A stretch of 15,378 nt of DNA from Euryarchaeota archaeon UBA58 (GTDB taxonomy: Archaea; Thermoplasmatota; Poseidoniia; Poseidoniales; Thalassarchaeaceae), in assembly GCA_002498525.1 (NCBI GenBank), contig DAHR01000018.1:1-15378 (forward strand), given 5' to 3'. Below the pieces are notes generated by a model. The model was given only the letters and a program-made list of their open reading frames with translations. It searched no databases and had not been told where the DNA came from. Within the stretch, counting starts at the first letter, position 1; each line of letters begins with the position of its first letter. Made by a program: the position numbers and the translations under genes. This document shows, one piece after another, positions 6,901 through 13,446 of this stretch.

Positions 6901-9900
6901 GTGGTCATCGAGTGCTCAGATCTACCGAATCAATCTGACGACGAATTCGAGCATGACCACTCTCGACGCTGGTGCTCAAGCTGGCTGGAGCGGCGTCGTC
7001 CACGGAATCGGTGTGATAGAGGATCAGTTGTGGATCGGCGTCCGACCGACCCAATACTGGAACAATGGCGATGGCACGATTGTTCGCTGGAACATGAGCA
7101 GCGAGGGGTGGGAGGACGACCTTACGACCATCGGTAATGTTCGCCGCGTCAACGCCAGATTCCTCGGCGATTGTTTCCCACTCAATGCCTCATCCTGTGA
7201 ATTATGGATCGCCTATGGTGATTACATCCTGCGACGATTCAATGCCGATTCGATGCAACTTCTCAACGAATGGACCGATATCGAAGGACCCATCCGTGGC
7301 ATGGCGGAGTTCCAAGGCGAGTACCTCTTCGCCAGCATGAACGGCATTCTTCGCTGGGACCCCGTCAATTCGACTTGGCTCGATACATGGATGCCTGGAG
7401 ATGGCTTGCCATCTAGTTCCGAGGAGGAATTCTATTCGATGGCAGTCATCAATTCCGATCTCTGGCTCGGCACCATGGAGTCGAGCGGTTTCAATTCAAA
7501 CGCCCAGATTCTGCGTATGAATGGCTCATCGGGTGTCTGGTCTTCTTGGGATTTAGGCACCGGAGACATTCCCGATGGTTATGCTGCTGACATAAAACTC
7601 TGTGATGACATCGTCCACTTCGCCATCGGCGCGCGCTTCTGGTGGGGTAACCAAGGTGGCATCGCGCGATATGATCTGGCCGATCACGATCAGGATTCGC
7701 TGACCAATGAATGGATCAGTTCGATGACCTCAGGCAGCACTGGACTGTCCAATAATGATCCCCGTGCGCTCGCCTGCGACGAAGCGAATCGTATCATGTA
7801 CATCGGCTTCGACACCGAAGGGGTCGGCTTCGATCGTTACAATTACAACACCGGCAGTTATCTCTCGACCCTGACCTCGACGGATGGAATCTCGATGGAC
7901 CGCATCTTCCCCGGCGGAATGCATCACGAGAACAATGTCCTGCTCGCCGGTCACCAATATGACAACCAGGGTGGAATCTCACGCCTCGTCACCTCAGGAA
8001 CTGCGACGGCCAACGGCCAGGTCCTCGATCCCGGCATGGATGGATGCTCGATCGAGCGCGCTCCATCCAATTCAGGTCAGATGGTCTATGCGATCGGTCG
8101 CTCGGGCCAGACGACTGGCATGAACCGAGTCGACCGACTCGATAATTCAGGTTTGATCGCCAGCGGCTTCGACGAGCTGGCAGGCCTTTCGAGCGGGCGT
8201 GTCGTCGAGATAATCTCGAACGAAACTCACGTCTGGATCAGCAGCAGCCTTGGCGTCAATTCCTACTACGGTTCATCGGTCCTGCAGGGCGAGATACTCT
8301 CCAACGGCTCGGTTCGTTGGGAGTATGGCTACAATTTCCAGCAGGATCTCGTCAATGAGATGCTGCTCGATGATGAAACCCTCTGGGTGACGACTGCTGG
8401 ACGCGGCTTGAAAGCCATCGACCTGCAACAGCGCCGCATCACCTCGACACCGCCGGCGCTGCATACACAGATGGACGGCATGATCCTCGAGAATGGCTCG
8501 ATGTACATCGGTCTGATGGGCAATCAAGGTTCTGCTGCCGGCTTCCAGATCTACAACACCGGCACCAATAATTGGGGTCACGGCAGCCTCCTAGCTGGGC
8601 TGCCGAGCAATCTCGTGCGTGACTTCATCGAATATGGCGATCACATCCTCATCGCCACACACGGCGGAATAGGCATGTGGAACACGACGAGAGACGACTG
8701 GGACGATCCGATCACGACGATCGATGGTCTGCCCTCACCGATAATCGAGCACCTCTTCGTCATCGACGATACGATCCAAGGCGAGGGCAAAGTGCTGGCC
8801 GGTGGCGCAGCTGGATTGACGGTCCTGCATCAGACCAACCTGACAGTCATCACGACCCTCGGGTACAATCAGGGTCTGATGGGCAACACAGTATCAGGAA
8901 TCACCTACGCAGGACCGACTTCGCGCGTCGTGCAGAATCAGGATGGCAGCAATACAACTCTCTATCACGACGCGGCCTTATTCATCTCACACAATGGGCG
9001 GGGTCCGACTCGGCCCGGTGCCGTGGCTTGGGATATCGCGACGGATATGGTGAATGGAAGCTACAATATCGACATGATTCCGAGCAATGATGTCCGAGCT
9101 GTCGCGAGCGATGATTGGGGTGTTCACATCGCGACTGACACAGCCCCTCTCGTCCATTGGAATGGCACGATGATGAAAATGGAAACCGGCGTCGGTCTGC
9201 ATTCTCTGCTCTCTTGGCCGCCATTCGAGATGCATAGTGATGGCAACTACGTCGTGGTGATGAGTCCTCGCGGCATCGACGTGGTCGAGGTCGATGGACT
9301 GCACTCTTCAGTGACCTCGAAGGGCGTCACTGGACTCAAAGGCGGCTATCTCGATTCGAGTGGCCTGTACGTCGTCGGCGATGATGGCTTGCACGTCTAT
9401 GACCCAGTCACCAGCCTGCAGGAGAAGCCGCGCGAGCATCAGCGTCGCGCCGATCCATTGACCGTGCTCTACGGCGGCCGCACCTGGGACATCACCGATA
9501 CGACTCATCCGGGGATGGCTACAGTGCTCGTGACGCCGGATGATCCGATTCAGATTCCGCAGGTCTCCGATGTCGCCGCGCCGGGCAGGTTACCGATGCA
9601 CACCGGCGCCATGACTCTGACCGCGCCGCAGGGCGGGGCTTGGGTCTGGGCGAGGTCGAGCAATCTGAATTACAGCGGGACATGGGATCTCGCCGCTGCC
9701 AACGGTGGCATCGAAATGGCCTTCCAATCAGCGATTTCCGCGATCGGTCCAGGCTCGACCTCAGCGACGCTGCACGTTCAATTACAGAGCCCTGCTGACG
9801 GCGCCATCAAGGTTCGTGTAACCTATGATTGGCAGCGCGTCGAGGTTCCGACGGTGATAGTCGTGCTCGAGGATCGACCCAATGATGGCGGTGGCGTCAT

Positions 9901-12622
9901 CGAAGCCTCATGGCTGCCTGCCGAAGATGCCGCATGGTTCGCCTACCGACTCTACGTCTGGGATTCGACCGACGACCCACTCTGGGAGCCGACCGCGAAC
10001 GACATCCATTTCTTCTCCACCTACATTCGATCGACCTACTGGTCGCACACCAACGCGACAGTCACACAGGCCGATCATGACGGCGTCTCCGAAACTCTGC
10101 AGAACGATCGCATGTATCGAGCCGCCATCGCCATCGAATACGTCGATGGCACCATCGGCGATCCGATGACCTACCCACTCAATGTCACACCGACCGATGA
10201 AGTGCCAGCACCTCCCGCGTGGATGAGCGCCGAGCCCGTCGCGGGTGGCGCCTCAGGTACCGTCATCATGGAATGGTCCGCCTGCACTGAACTCGACCCT
10301 GACAGAACTCGGCTCTGGGCCGTGCAGCAGGAGATCACCAGCGCTATCGGATTGACCAGTCCACTCGAGTACCATTGGAGCACCGGTAACACGACCGCGC
10401 TGCAACTCCAGGGTGGAGTACCTTACTGGTTCGCCGCCGTCTGCGTCGATGAGGCTGGACAATCCGACCCCGATAATGCGACCATCATCGGGCCAGTCGT
10501 GACTGCTGGTGGTCTCGACGATGGCATCCCACCAGCGCCGATCACGGGTACGACCGCGGCCGATGTTCCCGACGATGAGGGCGGCCGCCTACAAGTCAAT
10601 TGGGAAGCGAATACCGAGGAGGACTGCACCTATTACGCGGTTTACACTCTTCCAGCCTCTGGCTGGCAAGCACCTTCCACAGTCGATGGATGGCCGGTCT
10701 CAGCCTACATCAATGACTGTTCTATCACCGAGGTCATCATTGATTCACTCGGTGAAAGTGGCCTTGTCGACGACGTCGTCTACTGGGTCGGAGTCGTCGC
10801 CATCGACGATTGGGGTAATGGCGATGTCGACAATGTCTTCATCGTCGAGGCAACCCCGATATCCAACGTCGTGGGTGCTGGGGCAGCACCTGACAGAGTC
10901 ACCGGACTGGACGCTTGGGACCATCCGGAGGACGACGGCGGAGCCATTGACATCCGCTGGAATCGCTCCGCCGCAGAGGACTTCGATTTCTACACCATCT
11001 GGATCTCAGAATATCCGCTGGATGACATTTCAGACCTCTGGGACAGTTGCAAGGTGATTCCTTCTGATTGCGGCCTCATCACGGTCGACCAGCGCCAGTT
11101 CGGCGCGGACTTCCAACTCGAACTTACCATCACCAAGGCTCTCTACGGCGATTCGCTCGCGACTCTCAAATCAGAGACCATCGAGCCGATGATCCCACTC
11201 TACGTCACCGTCACAATCCACGACCTGCGCGGCAACGTCCACCTCGAAGGGCTCAACGATCACATGGTCATCGTCACGCCCATCGACAACCGCGGAGACA
11301 TCTCGCCTCCTGACAGGCTGGCGGCTCCGGTACTGAGTGACCGAGGAGGTGATTCGGGAGATGCGATGTTTGTGGAATTCCAGCCGAGCAGCGCTTCAGA
11401 CATCGCTGAATACAGGATTTATGCTGTGATCGACACGCCGATTCTGCTTGAGAACATCGAGAATCTGAAACCATCGAAGGTAATTGACAGAGAGCAGCAT
11501 CTACCAATCTTGCTGACCACATTCTCAGCCCGAGCAGACCCGATTCTGGACTTAGATCAAGGTGATCTCTACTTGGTTCCGAACCGCCGTATCTACGTCG
11601 CCGCCGTCGCCGTCGATTCTTCCGGGAATGCCTGGGTGAACAACCTCGCCACCTCTTGGATAGAAATCACCGACGAACTCTCCGCCGATCCCTGCCCCGA
11701 GTGTCCTGATGTGAGTGGTATTCGTGCGAGCTGGAACGCTGCTGGATCACTGATTGAAGTGAATTGGGACGCGAGCGACGACCCGATGTACAGCACATAT
11801 CACGCCTACGTGAGCCTTGAAGCATTCATCGATACGAGGAATGCTACGCTGTTCAAAGAGGGAATGCGCGACACGATTCTGATCATCAATGAATTCGACG
11901 ATGCCGCGCTCGCGCGCGAGGAGACTTATTGGATAGAAATCGTCACTTTCAACGGTGACGTGCACACATTCCATGCAGATCCCGTCGAGGTTCCGCCGTG
12001 GTCGGAGTCCTCGTTCGGGACCAAACAGCCGGGTGATGATCCGGCTGGTGATTCATGGGTTGACAGGATTCTGTCTGGCGAGATGAACATGATCGTCGCG
12101 CTGCTTTCGGTTGCGATGCTGCTGGTCGGGGCGATTCTGTTCATCAAGCCGCGCGAGGATTCCGCGCCCGCTCCATGGGAGATGGGCGCCTTCGAAGTCG
12201 AATTGGAGGAGCAGAAGGAGCGCGAGGCGGCCGGCCTTTCGGACGACGATGATTTCACTGGCGACTTCGATATGGGTATCGGCGAAGGCCTTGGAGTGGG
12301 CTCCGATCAAGGTTCTGGACTAGTCGCTTCGGCGCGACGTGACGGGTCTGCTGACAAGGATGCAGGTCAGGGAGCAGACGAATCTTACTCGGCGACGTCG
12401 GCTTCTGCTGGAATCGTCGCCGAGGAGGATATCGGACCAGTGCCGAGTGCTGACTCGGAAGTCGTGGACGAATTGTTGGGTGGTCCCGAGGAAGAGGTCG
12501 ACATCGATGATCTGGATGACTTTGCAGATGAACTCGATCTGGAAGATCTCGATGATCTGGCCGACGATCTCTCGGTCGAAGACGAAGATGTCGACACTTC
12601 ATTCCTCGACGACATGCTCTGA
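3959..12622 (+). CDS. Giant secreted surface protein: propeller-like repeats, six FN3-like domains, membrane anchor, acidic tail
   Basis: The product has 2,887 residues. It starts at GTG 3959; the nearby ATG at 3934 is out of frame. A signal peptide (hydrophobic core at residues 15-28, likely cut after SAA near 31) leads to a beta-rich N-terminal domain (about 40-165). Residues of about 165-1900 form a long series of blades of 40-50 residues with patterns such as V..I....G.LYIGT..GI.RYD....W and inter-blade GL or DGL turns, like two-component-regulator propeller repeats. I count 25 or more, enough for three or four propellers. About six fibronectin-III-like domains follow, starting near residues 1963, 2082, 2189, 2310, 2449 and 2585; several carry Cys pairs. 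A single membrane helix lies at about 2709-2731, then KPRED and a very acidic tail of about 155 residues. Many N-x-S/T sites are present. The topology is outside-facing with a cytoplasmic tail. The role is probably adhesion, substrate capture or cell-envelope structure; no peptidase or kinase motif was seen. Confidence 0.85.
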   Translation: MPASFPAERTAEQRLALLLTLLMVALPWSAAFSPELSAPEDGARNAPQTVWGGKGSNDTGWVDMIATGADLANGTYAYSDLYLDFAPGAEISNLTFQIAVNGSDGYWATEPQLTLLDTQTPILDWRGYGDLGRQDVMENNPPTVQNGTLDTYLRPNSISDASWELPAGVTLTDMVIEALRPADPKISFSALDVALHDSAVNPFDGRLYVLLDDDLLHLDDRAVKPIIDIENNLQGRSLAIDADQDRLLIGTEDGSVLVRRLSDSAALPDLLTGDGSDDSAIHAIVVDAYGTTWAAEPCTIHHRAIDASEWTDYDYCLAQNQEIPSDLLIVGDRVYLATESSGVHLLDFTTTSASSGVSVVVDNNIVWNTQNYLASDLITDLAVVGNNLMIATYDAGINRRDLVSQSWLATWSTGNWLASNQIHGLAVTEGWLHILAGTTVHAYDTNSLIFRSQRQLDDMGLLGNGESIISWPAQAPRGPTTGTALVSDGSGTLARLQGENTDDSLTLVSSPTADSMQVTAHIDDGEQGEIWLAGNKIIDRFDESTQIWQTPIDISDYVSNVGQIIAIEQDSNGYVWIGTTNAGVIRLRNYDASYEGTVSGLSSTHVSALAFDTNTDFLVVGHTESGISIIDTNALTLVDTLTTSDGLDSDYVTDIATRYGIAYIATPDAGVMRVELSTSAIIGSWQSLGADNLDSTPIAVDDDIVYIGLFDFGILVIDRMTGDITEHWNQDSSTLPDDDVHSLQMDDYGGLLVGTQGAFSRYDGSAWHTMTSSGGWWNRPTVFYDVTSDADGMYAGTNRGACMWNWQYQFQDCVSSADGMPSRFVYAVDMLDTDRLYAGTNQGAAIINMDNFTVIETWTAGDDTQRSRTVKIGDILYLGFENTGIARYDLMNNEWLTTWDGTQGYIDDDDVTVLVPGLDSGTMWAGGDFGLTLIDVVNDEVLIEWSRGANAAGPTLSNTPPAEIEIHDNVLHYSLQRSNSWWSSSAQIYRINLTTNSSMTTLDAGAQAGWSGVVHGIGVIEDQLWIGVRPTQYWNNGDGTIVRWNMSSEGWEDDLTTIGNVRRVNARFLGDCFPLNASSCELWIAYGDYILRRFNADSMQLLNEWTDIEGPIRGMAEFQGEYLFASMNGILRWDPVNSTWLDTWMPGDGLPSSSEEEFYSMAVINSDLWLGTMESSGFNSNAQILRMNGSSGVWSSWDLGTGDIPDGYAADIKLCDDIVHFAIGARFWWGNQGGIARYDLADHDQDSLTNEWISSMTSGSTGLSNNDPRALACDEANRIMYIGFDTEGVGFDRYNYNTGSYLSTLTSTDGISMDRIFPGGMHHENNVLLAGHQYDNQGGISRLVTSGTATANGQVLDPGMDGCSIERAPSNSGQMVYAIGRSGQTTGMNRVDRLDNSGLIASGFDELAGLSSGRVVEIISNETHVWISSSLGVNSYYGSSVLQGEILSNGSVRWEYGYNFQQDLVNEMLLDDETLWVTTAGRGLKAIDLQQRRITSTPPALHTQMDGMILENGSMYIGLMGNQGSAAGFQIYNTGTNNWGHGSLLAGLPSNLVRDFIEYGDHILIATHGGIGMWNTTRDDWDDPITTIDGLPSPIIEHLFVIDDTIQGEGKVLAGGAAGLTVLHQTNLTVITTLGYNQGLMGNTVSGITYAGPTSRVVQNQDGSNTTLYHDAALFISHNGRGPTRPGAVAWDIATDMVNGSYNIDMIPSNDVRAVASDDWGVHIATDTAPLVHWNGTMMKMETGVGLHSLLSWPPFEMHSDGNYVVVMSPRGIDVVEVDGLHSSVTSKGVTGLKGGYLDSSGLYVVGDDGLHVYDPVTSLQEKPREHQRRADPLTVLYGGRTWDITDTTHPGMATVLVTPDDPIQIPQVSDVAAPGRLPMHTGAMTLTAPQGGAWVWARSSNLNYSGTWDLAAANGGIEMAFQSAISAIGPGSTSATLHVQLQSPADGAIKVRVTYDWQRVEVPTVIVVLEDRPNDGGGVIEASWLPAEDAAWFAYRLYVWDSTDDPLWEPTANDIHFFSTYIRSTYWSHTNATVTQADHDGVSETLQNDRMYRAAIAIEYVDGTIGDPMTYPLNVTPTDEVPAPPAWMSAEPVAGGASGTVIMEWSACTELDPDRTRLWAVQQEITSAIGLTSPLEYHWSTGNTTALQLQGGVPYWFAAVCVDEAGQSDPDNATIIGPVVTAGGLDDGIPPAPITGTTAADVPDDEGGRLQVNWEANTEEDCTYYAVYTLPASGWQAPSTVDGWPVSAYINDCSITEVIIDSLGESGLVDDVVYWVGVVAIDDWGNGDVDNVFIVEATPISNVVGAGAAPDRVTGLDAWDHPEDDGGAIDIRWNRSAAEDFDFYTIWISEYPLDDISDLWDSCKVIPSDCGLITVDQRQFGADFQLELTITKALYGDSLATLKSETIEPMIPLYVTVTIHDLRGNVHLEGLNDHMVIVTPIDNRGDISPPDRLAAPVLSDRGGDSGDAMFVEFQPSSASDIAEYRIYAVIDTPILLENIENLKPSKVIDREQHLPILLTTFSARADPILDLDQGDLYLVPNRRIYVAAVAVDSSGNAWVNNLATSWIEITDELSADPCPECPDVSGIRASWNAAGSLIEVNWDASDDPMYSTYHAYVSLEAFIDTRNATLFKEGMRDTILIINEFDDAALAREETYWIEIVTFNGDVHTFHADPVEVPPWSESSFGTKQPGDDPAGDSWVDRILSGEMNMIVALLSVAMLLVGAILFIKPREDSAPAPWEMGAFEVELEEQKEREAAGLSDDDDFTGDFDMGIGEGLGVGSDQGSGLVASARRDGSADKDAGQGADESYSATSASAGIVAEEDIGPVPSADSEVVDELLGGPEEEVDIDDLDDFADELDLEDLDDLADDLSVEDEDVDTSFLDDML
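4451..9658 (+). repeat. Array of propeller-blade-like coding repeats
   Basis: This covers residues of about 165-1900 of the giant protein. The repeat shows at protein level only: a hydrophobic strand, an acidic turn, then (L/V/M)(W/Y)(I/A)G or IAT, then G(I/V/A)..(Y/W/I)D, then W and a GL or DGL turn. Examples lie near 5110-5290, 5700-5990 and 6030-6700. Nucleotide identity between blades is low, so the expansion is old. Blade borders were judged by eye. Confidence 0.6.
9845..12030 (+). repeat. Six tandem fibronectin-III-like domains
   Basis: This covers residues of about 1963-2690. Each unit of 100-130 residues has a Pro-rich start (VPAPP, IPPAP, APDRV, SPPDRL), an acidic D(D/E)GG stretch in most copies, a strand with V.W or I.W and a D/E partner, then a Y..Y or YRIY strand, and an AVDD.GN or VDEAG turn. 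These are the marks of FN3 folds. They probably form a stalk that lifts the propellers away from the membrane. Confidence 0.6.
12083..12622 (+). other. Membrane anchor and acidic cytoplasmic tail of the giant protein
   Basis: Residues 2709-2731 (MNMIVALLSVAMLLVGAILFI) form one strong helix followed by Lys-Pro-Arg, in line with a stop-transfer signal. The remaining residues, about 2732-2887, are dominated by Asp and Glu, especially after 2840, where Leu recurs between acidic residues (DDLDDFADELDLEDLDDL). They end in SFLDDML. The tail contains a charged helix-like start (EVELEEQKEREAAG) and a Gly/Ser-rich middle. Confidence 0.75.
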
Positions 12623-12666
12623 GATGCGTGTGAGCGGATTGAAGCGGGCGACCCTGATGGCGAGTC

Positions 12667-13446
12667 ATGGCGGACCGCGACCCACGCTCAGAGGTCTTCA
12701 CCACGGTCGCATGGGATGGCGCTGCGAGGCTATTGGCCGCAGACCTGCACTTCGCTAGGCTGCGGCGACATGCTGAGCGCCTTGGTATCAGCCTGCCGAG
12801 CGACTTCGAGGGACTCATTTTCGAGGCGTTAGCAGGCTTGGATCTTCCTGGCGAGGCTATCGTCGGTGACGATCAGGCGCCTCATCTGATCAAGGTTGGA
12901 ATCTCTGCTGGCGGCCAAGTCAGCCTGACCCCGCGAATCAATGTGACCTATCCGGCGGAACTCTCGGCGATCACCCTCGCAGCACCCATCTGGGATGCCG
13001 GGGTTCGAGGGACCAAGCACGGTGATTGGCAGCCGTACTTCGAGGCGCGCGAGGCGGCTCGCGCGCATGGCGCGGACATCTCGCTCCTGGTGGAGAATGA
13101 TTGTCTAGTCGACGGCGACCGCTGCATGCCGATGTTGCTCGACGCGGACGGCGTCGCTTACCACCCTCGGCCGAGCGAAGGTGCTCTGGATTCGGTCACC
13201 CTCGAACAGATTCGCACTGGCATCGAGGCGGCGGGCATTCCCGTGAGGCAGGCCCGACTGACGATTCCGATGGTGGTAAGGGCGGCCGAGATGGTCGTCT
13301 TGGGCAGCGGCATGGGTGTGCAGGCGCTGGCTACCATCGATGGCCGACGAATCGGCAAGCCTCGTGGTAGACTTCATCAAGCCGCAACAGCCTCGTGGCT
13401 GGCCCGACTGAGCAGCGCTTGGCAGTCGGCCGATGATTGGAAGTAG
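12667..13446 (+). CDS. pabC: Aminodeoxychorismate lyase-like protein (PLP fold type IV)
   Basis: PabC removes pyruvate from 4-amino-4-deoxychorismate to give 4-aminobenzoate for folate, in the cytosol with pyridoxal phosphate. The 259-residue product shows the fold-type-IV pattern: VFTTV..DG and H..RL..HAERLG near the start, the likely PLP lysine Lys117 in RGTKHGDW, then ARAHGADISLLVEND, YHPRP..GALDSVTLEQI and GSGMGVQALATIDGRRIG. Compared with family members it starts about 30 residues late, without the usual N-terminal WLNG strand, and an in-frame stop at 12655 rules out an earlier start. The E....N.F motif is also degenerate (VDGDRCMPML). It could therefore be a divergent lyase or a related D-amino-acid or branched-chain aminotransferase. 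The gene that abuts it at 13447, an aminodeoxychorismate synthase, argues for PabC. It lies 44 bases after the giant gene and may be read with it. Confidence 0.75.
   Translation: MADRDPRSEVFTTVAWDGAARLLAADLHFARLRRHAERLGISLPSDFEGLIFEALAGLDLPGEAIVGDDQAPHLIKVGISAGGQVSLTPRINVTYPAELSAITLAAPIWDAGVRGTKHGDWQPYFEAREAARAHGADISLLVENDCLVDGDRCMPMLLDADGVAYHPRPSEGALDSVTLEQIRTGIEAAGIPVRQARLTIPMVVRAAEMVVLGSGMGVQALATIDGRRIGKPRGRLHQAATASWLARLSSAWQSADDWK

Noticed and set aside
4451..9658. Possible CRISPR or tandem DNA repeat array
   Set aside because: The periodicity is visible only in the protein, with diverged blades of unequal length. There are no conserved nucleotide repeats or spacers.
12255..12818. 187-codon - strand frame across the giant gene end and pabC start
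   Set aside because: Its Arg/Ser/Pro-rich translation is the antisense of the acidic tail, and it crosses two well-supported genes.
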